Origin: CAZPNX01 sp964518765
Lineage (GTDB): Bacteria > Edwardsbacteria > AC1 > EtOH8
Assembly: GCA_964518765.1 (NCBI GenBank)
Contig: CAZFJC010000001.1
Span: forward strand, 1 to 64,000
DNA: 64,000 bases
Reading direction: 5' to 3'
The notes beneath the pieces were generated by a model, which saw nothing but the letters and a program-made list of their open reading frames with translations, was not told where the DNA came from and did no database searches. A program made the position numbers and the translations under genes. Shown one piece after another: positions 8,366 to 16,564 of the stretch (position 1 is its first letter; each line of letters opens with the position of its first letter).

Positions 8366-9214
8366 ATGAAGAAGAACATCTTAGCCGCCATCGTCCTTTT
8401 GTCCTTCGCCGGCCTTACCCTGGCCCAGGTGACCCAGGACCTGCCGGGCGACGCCGGGATGATCGACTGGACCACCCAGGCGGTCAAGGCCACCGGCATC
8501 GGCGCCCTCAACCCCAAGCTGCCGCCCTCGGCCCAGCGCAAGAACGCCCTGCGGGCGGCCCAGCTGGACGCCATGCGCAACATGGTGGAGACCCTCAACG
8601 GCGTGGTGCTTAGCTCGGAGACCACGGTGGAGAACGCCATGATGTCCTCGGACGTCATCAAGACCAGGGTGGAGGGCATCGTCAAGAACTTCCGCTTCAC
8701 CTCCAAGCCGCGCTACATGTCCGACGGCTCGGTGGAGGTCGACATGGAGATGCTGCTCTACGGCAAGGTGGGCGAGGTGCTCTACAGCGCTCCGGAGTTC
8801 AAGTGGAACGTCAAGGAGCAGCCGACCTTCGCCGCGGCGCCCAACCCGCCCCAGGAGCCCCAGCCCTGGACCGGCCTGATCGTCGACGCTTCTAGTGTAG
8901 CCGACGCCCAGCCGGCCATGGTGCCCAACATCCTGACCCAGTCCGGCGACGGCATCTACGGCGAGGAATTCGTGCCCCAGGAATCGGCCGTCAAGTACGG
9001 GGTGGTCGTCTACACCAACTCGGTGGATGACGCCAGGTCCCGAGTGGACCGGGTGGGCACCAATCCTCTGGTGATCCGGGCCATCCAGGCTTCGGGGGTC
9101 AACAAGGCAGACCTGGTAATCTCGGACAGCGACGTCGAGACTCTGGCCACCATCGCCGACAACACCGACGTTTACGACAACTGCAAGGTCATCATCGTCC
9201 TCAAGGCCCAGTAG
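8366..9214 (+). CDS. LPP20/FlgT-like exported protein
   Basis: A 282-residue protein with a signal peptide (MKKNILAAIVLLSFAGLTLAQ). The core (residues 55-130) has the LPP20-type pattern: NALRAAQLDAMRNMVETLNG, then a VENAM segment, then VKNFRFTSKPRYMSDGSVEV. The same arrangement is found in the protein encoded at 9806-10963, so the two are paralogues. The LPP20 family includes a Helicobacter lipoprotein and FlgT-like envelope proteins; many members sit beside CsgG genes. No lipobox cysteine is present, so it is probably periplasmic or peripheral to the outer membrane. The precise role is unknown. Confidence 0.75.
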   Translation: MKKNILAAIVLLSFAGLTLAQVTQDLPGDAGMIDWTTQAVKATGIGALNPKLPPSAQRKNALRAAQLDAMRNMVETLNGVVLSSETTVENAMMSSDVIKTRVEGIVKNFRFTSKPRYMSDGSVEVDMEMLLYGKVGEVLYSAPEFKWNVKEQPTFAAAPNPPQEPQPWTGLIVDASSVADAQPAMVPNILTQSGDGIYGEEFVPQESAVKYGVVVYTNSVDDARSRVDRVGTNPLVIRAIQASGVNKADLVISDSDVETLATIADNTDVYDNCKVIIVLKAQ

Positions 9215-9233
9215 GGCTCTGATCCAAAAGAGA

Positions 9234-9308
9234 GGGGAAGGTCCGCCGGCGCTGCTATCCCGCCTGCATGTCGGCATGCTGCGGCGGACGGCGCCGGAGG
9301 CCTTCCCC
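9234..9308 (+). terminator. Long imperfect hairpin after LPP20-like gene
   Basis: Outer arms GGGGAAGG (9234-9241) and CCTTCCCC (9301-9308) pair perfectly, and inner arms CCGGCGC (9246-9252) and GCGCCGG (9291-9297) extend the structure. A small GCATG/CATGC hairpin lies at its centre. It begins 20 bp after the stop codon, as expected for a transcript end or processing structure. No T-run follows, so it is not a canonical intrinsic terminator. Confidence 0.45.
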
Positions 9309-9442
9309 GCCCGGTTTAAAAAGGAAACCGGCCAACTCGAGGTTTGTCCCAAGCTTGCCGAGGTATTCCTTCCCACCCGCGAGGTTGAGGGGATGGTCTG
9401 AGAAGAAGATGCATAGTTGCATCAGAAGGGGATGAAAATAGC

Positions 9443-9744
9443 GTCACCCTTCAACCGGTAGGGCAGGCGAGCCATCTCCGGGTGAGACAGGATAACGAGA
9501 ATGTCATCCCGAGGGCACTGCAGAGGATAGCAAGCTGAGGGATGACGACAATAGAATCGCCCTTCAGCCTGTCGGGCGGGTGGGTCTTCTCAGGGTGACA
9601 AGTCAACTGAGAGTCATCCCGAGAAAACCCTACGTCCGGCAAGCCTGCCCTGAGCGGGGCCGGCATGCAAAGCCCAGGAAGGGTTGAGGGATGACAGGCC
9701 ATCATTCTTCAGAGTGCAGGGCAAGACGGCACTCTCGGGGTGAC
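9443..9744. repeat. Cluster of five ~44-bp palindromic repeat units in alternating orientation
   Basis: This gene-free stretch holds units at 9443-9486, 9503-9546, 9556-9599, 9613-9695 and 9701-9744. Units one, three and five read GTCACCCTTCA...GGGTGAC-like; units two and four read GTCATCCCGAG...GGGATGAC, which is the reverse complement of the same consensus (the fourth is longer, 83 bp). Each unit has terminal inverted repeats GTCAYCC/GGRTGAC. Related inverted pairs occur at 25863-25961 and 38561-38653. The arrangement resembles REP/BIME elements. No transposase is encoded here, and nothing else is recognisable between 9309 and the next gene at 9806. Confidence 0.8.
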
Positions 9745-9805
9745 AGGGAAGAGGCCGTTCAGATCGATAATTCACTATCCACCTAACGCGGAGGTCCAGT
9801 CAAGA

Positions 9806-10963
9806 ATGAAGAGGACATTATTCTGCCTGCTGTCGGCCGTGGCCCTGGCGGCCATGCCGGCGCTGGGACAGGACGAGCTCCAGCAGATCACCACCGACGG
9901 CACCGCCTCGGTGCTGAACAACGACAAGGCCCAGGCCCGGGACGTGGCCATCCAGGACGCACTGCGCAATGCGGTGGAGCAGGTGACCGGGGCGGTCATC
10001 ACCTCCAGCACCCTGGTGGAGAACGCCATGACGGTGGAGGACAATATCTACTCTAAGGCCAAGGGCTACGTCAAGAGCTACTCCATCGTCAGCGAGGGCG
10101 AGGCCGACGGAGGGCTGACCTACAACGTCAAGATAAAAGCGGTGGTCAGGGCGGGGGCCATCAAGGAGGACGTGGGCGACATCATCCGCGGCGCCGGCAA
10201 CCCCAGGCTGATGGTGCTGGTGTCCGAGCGCAACATCGGACAGCACGAGTGGTCCGGCCTGGACATCAGCCTGGGGGTGTCGGAGAACGCCATCATCGAG
10301 AACATGCGGCAGAAGGGATTCGAGTTCGTGGACCAGGAGCAGGCCGAGCGCAGCGCCCGCCGCGACCAGGCCCTGCTGGCCATGGAGGGAGACGCCAAGG
10401 CGGCCGCCCTCATCGGCGGTAGGGCCAACGCCGAGGTCATCATCACCGGCAAGGCCTTCGTCAAGGAGGCGCCCGGCGTCTCCGACATGTTGGGCGGCAT
10501 GAAGTCCATGCAGTCCACGGTGACGGTCAAGGCCGTCAACACCGACGACGGCAAGGTGCTGGCCTCGGTCACCAAACAGGGGAAGACGGTCCACATCGAC
10601 GAGGTGGCCGGGGGCACCAAGGCCCTGGAGATGGCGGCCAACGACGTCGCCGACTATCTGACCGAAGAGATCGTCAAGAAATTCGTCCGCGGCTCCAACT
10701 CGGTGACCCTCTCGGTGACCGGGGTCTCCAACTACAATACCTTCTCCGACTTCATCAACGTCCTCAAGTACGAGATCCGGGGCATCAAGGCGGTGCACGA
10801 GCGGGAGATGGCCGGCAACGTGGGGTTGCTGGAGGTGGACACCAAATTTAACAGCAGCCAGCTGGCCCAGGAGCTTTTATACAAAACTTTCCCCAAGTAC
10901 TCCATTCTGATCCGCAGCAAGACGGCCAACAAGATAAACCTGAGGCTGGTGCCCAAACGATAG
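9806..10963 (+). CDS. LPP20/FlgT-like exported protein
   Basis: A 385-residue protein. The reading frame is open upstream, but the ATG at 9806 is chosen because it is followed at once by a signal peptide (MKRTLFCLLSAVALAAMPALGQ) and preceded by GGAGG. Residues 30-120 carry the FlgT-N/LPP20 pattern: GTASVLNNDKAQARDVAIQD, LRNAVEQVTGAVITSSTLVE, a KGYVKSYSIVSEG stretch. Residues 130-300 form an alpha/beta domain (VLVSERNIG, ANAEVIITGKAFVKE), resembling the middle region of FlgT-like proteins. FlgT itself stabilises a flagellar ring in the outer membrane, but no flagellar genes are seen, so a non-flagellar envelope role is likely. It belongs to the CsgG/LPP20/FecR cluster. Confidence 0.72.
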   Translation: MKRTLFCLLSAVALAAMPALGQDELQQITTDGTASVLNNDKAQARDVAIQDALRNAVEQVTGAVITSSTLVENAMTVEDNIYSKAKGYVKSYSIVSEGEADGGLTYNVKIKAVVRAGAIKEDVGDIIRGAGNPRLMVLVSERNIGQHEWSGLDISLGVSENAIIENMRQKGFEFVDQEQAERSARRDQALLAMEGDAKAAALIGGRANAEVIITGKAFVKEAPGVSDMLGGMKSMQSTVTVKAVNTDDGKVLASVTKQGKTVHIDEVAGGTKALEMAANDVADYLTEEIVKKFVRGSNSVTLSVTGVSNYNTFSDFINVLKYEIRGIKAVHEREMAGNVGLLEVDTKFNSSQLAQELLYKTFPKYSILIRSKTANKINLRLVPKR

Positions 10964-11022
10964 AGGCGAAACAAATAAAAGGCACAAAGCCGTCGGCCGG
11001 GCGGTCGAAGGTTTAGAGATTT

Positions 11023-11046
11023 GAAATCGCTTCGGATTTCGTTTTG
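11023..11046 (+). terminator. Possible intrinsic terminator
   Basis: GAAATC (11023-11028), loop GCTTCG, GATTTC (11035-11040), then GTTTTG. It stands in the 145-bp gap between the LPP20/FlgT-like gene and the next csgG gene. The stem is only 6 bp and the T-run short, so efficiency is doubtful. Confidence 0.4.
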
Positions 11047-11108
11047 GGGGGCGAGGATGTTTCGCATGTCCCATGTTTTTGTAAAACAATAAAGGAGGAG
11101 CATCGGCG

Positions 11109-12017
11109 ATGAGAAAGACACTGGCTATCATCTTGGCTGTCATCTGTCTGCTGGCGGCCGTCTCCATGGCCCAGGGTCTAAAAAAGAGGCTGGCGGTGAT
11201 GGACTTCGAGGACAAGACCGGCCACGGCAGCTGGCACATCGGTTCGGGCATGGCCGACATGCTGACCACCGCCCTGGTGAAATCGGGCAAGTTCATGGTG
11301 ATTGAGCGGCAGCAGCTGGAGGCGGTGCTCAAGGAGCAGGCCATGGGGCTGTCCGGCGCCATCACCCCGCAGAGCGCCGCCCAGGTGGGCAAGCTTTTAG
11401 GCGTGGAGCTGATGGTCATCGGCAGCGTCAACGAGTTCGGCGAGAAGGAGGGCCGGGTGGGCGGCAGCGTCGGCAGTAAGCTGGGCAGCAAGCTGGGCGG
11501 TATCCACCGGGTGGGGGTGGAGAGCAAGACGGCCCGGGTGGGCCTGGACATCCGCCTGGTGAACACCACCACCGGCGAGATCGTGGCCGCCGAGGGCATC
11601 GCCGAGGAGGAGACCAAGAAGGGCCTGGATGTGGGCCATGACGAGTTCTCCTTCTCCAACGACGCCGGATGGGACCAGACCCTGGCCGGCAAGGCCACCC
11701 GCAAGGCGGTGAACAAGGTGGTGGAGCTGGTCACCAAGTCCATGGACAAGCTCCCCTGGTGCGGCAAGGTTCTGAAAGCCGGCGCAGGCAGCATCATGAT
11801 CAAGCCAGGGGCCGACGGGGGCGTCAAGGTGGGAGACGTTTTCGTGGTTTACTCCCAGGGGGAGGAGATCATAGACCCCGACACCGGGATATCGCTGGGA
11901 AGCGAGGAGAAGAAGGCGGGTAGCATCGAGGTGGTGGAGGTCAAGGACAAGTACGCCACCGCCAAGCTGGTGACCGGCTCCGGGCTGAAGGCGGGGGACC
12001 TGGTGAGGGAGAAGTAG
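11109..12017 (+). CDS. CsgG-family exported protein
   Basis: A 302-residue protein with a signal peptide (cleavage after SMAQ near residue 21). The CsgG domain starts at once: KKRLAVMDFEDKTGHGSW, MLTTALVKSGKFMVIERQQL, KEQAMGLSGAITPQSAAQVG, LLGVELMVIGSVNEFGE. The C-terminal 75 residues (GKVLKAGAGSIMIKPGADGG, then VGDVFVVYSQGEE, DPDTGISLGSEEKKAGSIEV) match the FlgT-C-like tails of the proteins encoded at 4495 and 12986. No lipid-attachment cysteine is found. A strong GGAGGAG site precedes the ATG. CsgG relatives act in the outer membrane or periplasm; channel formation is not shown for this short type. Confidence 0.8.
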   Translation: MRKTLAIILAVICLLAAVSMAQGLKKRLAVMDFEDKTGHGSWHIGSGMADMLTTALVKSGKFMVIERQQLEAVLKEQAMGLSGAITPQSAAQVGKLLGVELMVIGSVNEFGEKEGRVGGSVGSKLGSKLGGIHRVGVESKTARVGLDIRLVNTTTGEIVAAEGIAEEETKKGLDVGHDEFSFSNDAGWDQTLAGKATRKAVNKVVELVTKSMDKLPWCGKVLKAGAGSIMIKPGADGGVKVGDVFVVYSQGEEIIDPDTGISLGSEEKKAGSIEVVEVKDKYATAKLVTGSGLKAGDLVREK

Positions 12018-12069
12018 CCCCGGCGCCGCGGTGGATCAGACACTACTAATGCATAGTGGAGCACAAGAC

Positions 12070-12843
12070 ATGAAAACACGCCATATCCGGGCCAACCCGG
12101 CGGTCTGGTGGGCCCTGGCCCTGGCGGCGGCCGCCCTGCTGTTCGGCTCGGCCCAGCTTTGGGCCAAGGCCTCCTCCATCGCCAAGATCACCTTCTACAC
12201 CGGCGATGTCAGGACCCAGCCGCCCAAAAAGGACGACTGGAAGAAGGCCATTTACCAGCAGCCGCTGACCAATGGAGAGAAGGTGAAGACCGAGGACCAG
12301 TCCCGGGCCGAGATCGGCTTCTCCGACGGCAGCATCATCCGTATCGACGGCAATTCCTCGTTGGACATCGTCGACACCAAGAAGGATAAGTCTGGCCAGC
12401 AGGTGAAGGCCAAGGTATGGAGCGGCAAGGTCTGGGCCAACGTCAACAAGATGAGCAAGAAGTCGAAGTTCGAGCTGGAGTCCCCCACCGCCGTGGCCGC
12501 GGTGCGGGGCACCGTCTACCGGATGGCGGTGATGCCGGACCGCACCACCAAGATCGCGGTCTACTCCGGGGCGGTGGCGGTCAAGCCCCACCCCGACTTC
12601 TTTATGGAGCAGAAGGCCAAGGCCGGAGGCCGTCCCGGGGAGATCGAGGGCCCGACCCAGATCGCCGGGCCGACCGAGGTCACCCTGGAGCAGTGGATCC
12701 AGATCGTCAAGATCCACCAGGAGATCACCATCAACCCCGACGGCACCTACGGCATCGTCCAGTTCAACCCGCAGTTGGACGCCCAGGACGACTGGGTGAG
12801 GTGGAACCAGGAGCGCGACCGGGCGCTGGGCAGGATCAAGTAG
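12070..12843 (+). CDS. FecR-domain protein
   Basis: A 257-residue protein from the ATG at 12070, chosen over an in-frame ATG 39 bp upstream because GGAG lies just before it. Residues 10-33 are a hydrophobic export segment (WWALALAAAALLFGSAQLWA), either a signal peptide or an anchor. A FecR domain follows: ITFYTGDVRTQPPKKDDW, LTNGEKVKTEDQSRAEIGFS, DGSIIRIDGNSSLDI, FELESPTAVAAVRGTVYRMA, KIAVYSGAVAVKP. In classical systems FecR is an anti-sigma partner of a TonB receptor; in candidate-phylum genomes stand-alone FecR-domain proteins are common and probably have structural or ligand-binding roles. No ECF sigma factor is nearby. It is embedded in the csgG cluster. Confidence 0.85.
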   Translation: MKTRHIRANPAVWWALALAAAALLFGSAQLWAKASSIAKITFYTGDVRTQPPKKDDWKKAIYQQPLTNGEKVKTEDQSRAEIGFSDGSIIRIDGNSSLDIVDTKKDKSGQQVKAKVWSGKVWANVNKMSKKSKFELESPTAVAAVRGTVYRMAVMPDRTTKIAVYSGAVAVKPHPDFFMEQKAKAGGRPGEIEGPTQIAGPTEVTLEQWIQIVKIHQEITINPDGTYGIVQFNPQLDAQDDWVRWNQERDRALGRIK

Positions 12844-12892
12844 GGCGTCCGTCTTTCTCTGATCGTGAAGCTTCGAGGTCTAGGGTAGCGTC

Positions 12893-12927
12893 CATGGAGC
12901 CGCCCCGCCTGTTGGGGCGGCTCCATG
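12893..12927 (+). terminator. 14-bp perfect inverted repeat
   Basis: Left arm 12893-12906 (CATGGAGCCGCCCC), 7-nt loop, right arm 12914-12927, an exact reverse complement. It sits about 50 bp after the FecR-gene stop and before the csgG/TPR gene. No T-run follows, so it could be a factor-dependent terminator, an mRNA-stabilising hairpin, or a protein-binding palindrome. Confidence 0.55.
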
Positions 12928-12985
12928 CAGGTGCCGCGGCATAAAAGCCGGGGCCAACATCAACCAGAAGGATTTTTCGCAGATC

Positions 12986-14320
12986 ATGAACGTCAAGAGA
13001 ATCGGATTGATGGCGTCGCTGGCCGTTTTCACGGCCGTTTCCTGCGGCCCGGTGTTCGTGTCTATCAAGCGCCTGGAGCGGGCCCGGCTGCAGATCCCGC
13101 CGGTAAGCCGGGTGGCGGTGGTGGACTTCGACGATGCCACCGGACAGGGCCGGGGGGCGGCGGTCGGCAGCCGGCTGGTGGCCGAGCTGGCTTCCCAGGG
13201 CTACTATCAGGTGCTGGAGCGGGCCAAGATCCAGTCGGTGATGAAGGAGCACGCCTTCAACCTGACCGGGGCGGTGGACCCGGCCACCGCCAAGGAGCTG
13301 GGCGGGCTTCTGGGGGTGGACGCCATCATCACCGGCGAGGTGCTGTCCTACGACGTCCAGACCACCAAGCGCACCGTCAAGGTGGAGAAGAAGGAGGGCA
13401 CCGGGCAGTACGAGGAGGTGGAGAAGACCAACCCCTTCACCAAGAAGAAGTACAAGGTGAAGGAGGAGATCATGAAGACGGTGCTGGTGGACGAGGACCG
13501 CTTCGACAAGAGCGGCACGGTCTCGGTCAACTACCGGATGATAGACATCGCCTCCGGCCAGGTGGTGGTCACCAAGACCCACACCAAAAGCTATCAGAAG
13601 GAGCTGAAGAAGAACACGGTGGGCGACGACGAGGTGCTGGCCGAGCTATTGACCGGCGTCACCTCCGGCTTCGTCGGCGACATCAGCCCCCATTACGTCA
13701 CCGTCTCCAAAAGGCTGCTGTCGTCCAAGTCCGACCCCAAAAACCTGGGGCAGGCCTACGCCAAGCAGGGGGAATGGCAGCGGGCGGTGGAGATCTGGGA
13801 GCGCTCGGCCGCCCAGGCTCCCAACGATCCGGCCCTGTGGCACAACATCGGGGTGGGCCAGGAGGCTATGGGGCGCATCGAGCAAGCCGAGCAGGCCTAC
13901 AACAAGGCCCTGCAGATCGATCCGGGCAATAAAACCTTCATCGAGAACGTGGCCCAGATCAGGAACGCCTTCCGGGGAGGCCTGCCCACCGGCCAGGGGG
14001 GTTCCCAGGCTCTGGCGGCCGAGCCTTCCGGCCAGCCATTGGAGCTGGACCCCAGGATAATCAAGTTGGAGGCGACCGGCGAGGTCTATATTAACATCGG
14101 CAACAAGAGCGGGGTCAAGGTCGGGGACCGGTATATGGCCGTAGGGGAAAGGGAGATCAGAAACCCGGACACCGGAGAACTCCTGGACACCGATGTCTAC
14201 GACAAGGCCGAGCTGGTGGTGGCCAAGGTCATGGAGAACATCTCGGCCTGTCGGGTGGTGAAGCTCTTCCCCGGCCAGAAACTGGCGATCAAGGACAAGG
14301 TGAAGCCGGTCAAAAAATAG
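12986..14320 (+). CDS. CsgG-family lipoprotein with TPR repeats
   Basis: A 444-residue protein. Residues 1-20 form a signal sequence ending in AVSC, a plausible lipobox, so it is probably an outer-membrane lipoprotein like CsgG itself. The CsgG domain spans about residues 38-230 (VAVVDFDDATGQG, YYQVLERAKIQSVMKEHAF, LLGVDAIITGEVLSYD), with a Lys/Glu-rich insert near residues 130-165. Two TPR repeats follow (EWQRAVEIWERSAAQAPND; IEQAEQAYNKALQIDPGN), then a disordered linker and the FlgT-C-like tail also seen in the two other CsgG proteins (GVKVGDRYMAVGEREI, NPDTGELLD). It is the last gene before a clear terminator at 14342. Confidence 0.82.
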   Translation: MNVKRIGLMASLAVFTAVSCGPVFVSIKRLERARLQIPPVSRVAVVDFDDATGQGRGAAVGSRLVAELASQGYYQVLERAKIQSVMKEHAFNLTGAVDPATAKELGGLLGVDAIITGEVLSYDVQTTKRTVKVEKKEGTGQYEEVEKTNPFTKKKYKVKEEIMKTVLVDEDRFDKSGTVSVNYRMIDIASGQVVVTKTHTKSYQKELKKNTVGDDEVLAELLTGVTSGFVGDISPHYVTVSKRLLSSKSDPKNLGQAYAKQGEWQRAVEIWERSAAQAPNDPALWHNIGVGQEAMGRIEQAEQAYNKALQIDPGNKTFIENVAQIRNAFRGGLPTGQGGSQALAAEPSGQPLELDPRIIKLEATGEVYINIGNKSGVKVGDRYMAVGEREIRNPDTGELLDTDVYDKAELVVAKVMENISACRVVKLFPGQKLAIKDKVKPVKK

Positions 14321-14341
14321 AAATAACATCTGCAGTCTGGG

Positions 14342-14370
14342 AAGGGGAGAGAGGCTCTCCCCTTTTCTTC
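14342..14370 (+). terminator. Intrinsic terminator closing the envelope cluster
   Basis: AAGGGGAGAG (14342-14351), 3-nt loop, CTCTCCCCTT (14355-14364), a perfect 10-bp stem followed by TTCTTC. It ends directly at the ATG of the next gene, so that gene's ribosome-binding region lies inside the hairpin. Confidence 0.8.
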
Positions 14371-15654
14371 ATGAAGATAGAATCGGTTATCAGGGGATCG
14401 TCCGCCGACAGGGCCGGCCTGAGGCCGGGGGACCGCATCCTGTCTATCAACGGCCACCCGGTAAAGGACGAGATAGATCTGCGCTTCCATACCTCGGACG
14501 AGCTGCTTGATTTTATCGTCGAGAGGTCGGGGAGGGTGCGAAGCTTTCGTGCCTTACGCAGGCCGGGGCGGCCGTTGGGGATGGTGCCCGAGGCCTGGCG
14601 GGTCCGACGCTGCGGCAACCGCTGCCTTTTTTGCTTCGTGGACCAGATGCCCAAGGGGTTCAGGCCATCGCTCTACGTCAAGGACGAGGACTATCGGCTT
14701 TCCTTCCTTCACGGGAACTACCTGACCCTGACCGGCTTCTCCGGCGCCGACCGCGCGCGGGTGATCGCACAGAGGCTCAGCCCGCTCTACGTCTCTGTCC
14801 ACGCCTCGGATGAAAAGGTGAGGGGGAGGCTTCTGGGGGCCGGGCGCCCGGTGCCGATCATGCCGCTGTTGAGCGATCTGGTCAGGCACGGGATCGAGCT
14901 GCATACTCAAATCGTCCTCTGTCCGGGGATCAACGACGGCAAGGTTCTGGATAAAACCATCTGTGACCTGGTCGCCCTGCACCCTGGCGTGGCCAGCATC
15001 GCGGTGGTCCCGGTCGGGCTGACCAGCCACCGTCTCGGACTGCCTAGGCTCGATCCTGTCAGCGGGAGATTGGCCAGGCAAATCATTGTTAAATATAAAC
15101 CAATCCAGAAGAAGTTAAGGGAGAAGTTCAACAGAACGATACTTTATTTTTCGGATGAATTCTACCTCCTAGCCAGCCTTGACATACCTAATTCCATTTG
15201 GTATGATGATTACCCACAGATCGAGAACGGTGTCGGCATGAGCAGGCTTTTTATTGACAGTATCGAAGAAAGTTCTTTAAATTTGCCTTCCAAGCTTGCA
15301 AGCCCCAAAAAAATAGCCTTGGTGACCGGGATGCTGGCTAAACCTCTACTTGAACCTCTCGTTAAAAAATTCTTGGGTATAAAAAAATTAGAGGTACGCT
15401 TGATTGCCGTGGAAAACCGGCTTTTTGGTTCCAGCATCACGGTCAGCGGCCTGTTGTCCGGCAGGGACATTCTGAACGTCTTGTCCCGGGAGTCCGGATT
15501 AGACCTGGTGGCGTTGCCTGAGAATGTGGCCAACGCCGAGGGCATATTTATAGAGGGGATGACCGTTAGAAGATTCAGAACGATGGTGGCGCCAACCAGG
15601 GTTGTTTTCGGCCTAGAAGGTCTGGTTAAAAGGATCGCTTCATGGGCCGGATAA
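14371..15654 (+). CDS. DUF512 family radical-SAM-like Fe-S protein with PDZ domain
   Basis: A 427-residue cytosolic protein. Residues 1-50 are a PDZ-like domain (IRGSSADRAGLRPGDRILSI). Cys81, Cys85 and Cys88 form a CxxxCxxC motif (CGNRCLFC), typical of a radical-SAM 4Fe-4S site, and residues 240-425 are the DUF512 domain (SDEFYLLASLDIPN, ENGVGMSRLFIDS). The function of the family is unknown. In many Firmicutes it precedes der, plsY and gpsA; the same genes follow here, separated by a PAP2 and a YdcF gene. The start codon abuts the preceding terminator and shows no ribosome-binding site. From about 15080 to 15420 the codons are visibly more AT-rich than before or after. Confidence 0.85.
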   Translation: MKIESVIRGSSADRAGLRPGDRILSINGHPVKDEIDLRFHTSDELLDFIVERSGRVRSFRALRRPGRPLGMVPEAWRVRRCGNRCLFCFVDQMPKGFRPSLYVKDEDYRLSFLHGNYLTLTGFSGADRARVIAQRLSPLYVSVHASDEKVRGRLLGAGRPVPIMPLLSDLVRHGIELHTQIVLCPGINDGKVLDKTICDLVALHPGVASIAVVPVGLTSHRLGLPRLDPVSGRLARQIIVKYKPIQKKLREKFNRTILYFSDEFYLLASLDIPNSIWYDDYPQIENGVGMSRLFIDSIEESSLNLPSKLASPKKIALVTGMLAKPLLEPLVKKFLGIKKLEVRLIAVENRLFGSSITVSGLLSGRDILNVLSRESGLDLVALPENVANAEGIFIEGMTVRRFRTMVAPTRVVFGLEGLVKRIASWAG

Positions 15655-16526
15655 GGTTGAAGCTGGCCTCGATGATGAAGCCGGTCGATTGGATGGTTGG
15701 GGCATACCAGCTGCTGGTGGCCGCGGTGGCCCTGGTCTTCAGGGACAATTTCGACAACTGGGCCATGGTCTTCGTTCGCCATCTGCTGGCGCTGGCGGTG
15801 GTGGTCACCATCAGGGGGCTGGCCCTCAAATACCCCAGGAAATGGCTGGTGGTGGTCTCCGACTGGTACCTGGGGCTGTCGCTGCCGCTGGCCTACACCT
15901 GGGCCGGGGATTTCGTCCACGCCATCTTTCCCTGGAAGATTGACCGGACGCTCCACGCCATCGACCTCTGGCTGTTAGGGGTCGACCCCACCGACTTCCT
16001 CCAAGGTTTCGCCCGGCCGTGGCTCACCGACCTGATGCAGCTGTCGTACTGTTCTTTTTTCCTGCTGATCTTCTCCGGTTACCTGATCATCTACCTCAAG
16101 GGGAACAGGCGGCATTACCAGAACTTCGAGATGGTGGTCCTCTCTGGGCTCTACGGCACCTACCTTTGGTTCATGCTGCTGCCGGCCCACAGCCCGCGCT
16201 TCATCACCTGCCCCGAGCTCATGCTTCAGGGGGGCAGGATCACCGACATCATTAACCACTTCCTGGCGGACAACGCCTATGCCGGCGGCGCCTTCCCCTC
16301 GGGGCACGGGGCGGTCTCGGTGTCCATCTGCGTCTTCATCTGGCGCTACGCCCGGCGCTGGGCACCGCTGTTCATTCTGCTGACGGCCATGCTGCTGGTG
16401 TCCACGGTCTACGGAGGATACCATTACGTCATCGACCTGCTGGCCGGCCTGGCCCACGGAGCCCTGGCCAGCCTGATGGCTGTCCTTTGGAACCGGGAAT
16501 GGCGTCGTCGGGGATTGCTGTCCTGA
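15642..16526 (+). CDS. PAP2-family membrane phosphatase/phosphotransferase
   Basis: A 294-residue integral membrane protein with about six hydrophobic segments. The PAP2 signature is present: AFPSGHGAVSVSI with Ser220-Gly-His222, and YGGYHYVIDLLAG near the end holding the second catalytic His and Asp. The earlier KX6RP-type block is weak, and the layout (long N-terminal membrane region, phosphatase motifs in the last third) resembles inositol-phosphotransferase/AUR1-like members. It likely acts on lipid phosphates at the periplasmic face of the inner membrane. It overlaps the DUF512 gene by 13 bp, so the two are translationally coupled. Confidence 0.8.
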   Translation: MGRIRLKLASMMKPVDWMVGAYQLLVAAVALVFRDNFDNWAMVFVRHLLALAVVVTIRGLALKYPRKWLVVVSDWYLGLSLPLAYTWAGDFVHAIFPWKIDRTLHAIDLWLLGVDPTDFLQGFARPWLTDLMQLSYCSFFLLIFSGYLIIYLKGNRRHYQNFEMVVLSGLYGTYLWFMLLPAHSPRFITCPELMLQGGRITDIINHFLADNAYAGGAFPSGHGAVSVSICVFIWRYARRWAPLFILLTAMLLVSTVYGGYHYVIDLLAGLAHGALASLMAVLWNREWRRRGLLS

Positions 16527-16564
16527 TAACCCGGCATCGATAACCGCCTTGAGCTTAGTGGCCG

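Noticed and set aside
8381..9376. Antisense frame of 331 codons opposite the LPP20-like gene
   Set aside because: His/Asp/Gly-rich shadow with no domain; the sense gene has a signal peptide and family motifs.
9443..9744. CRISPR array
   Set aside because: Units alternate in orientation, vary in length and have no uniform unique spacers; no cas genes are present.
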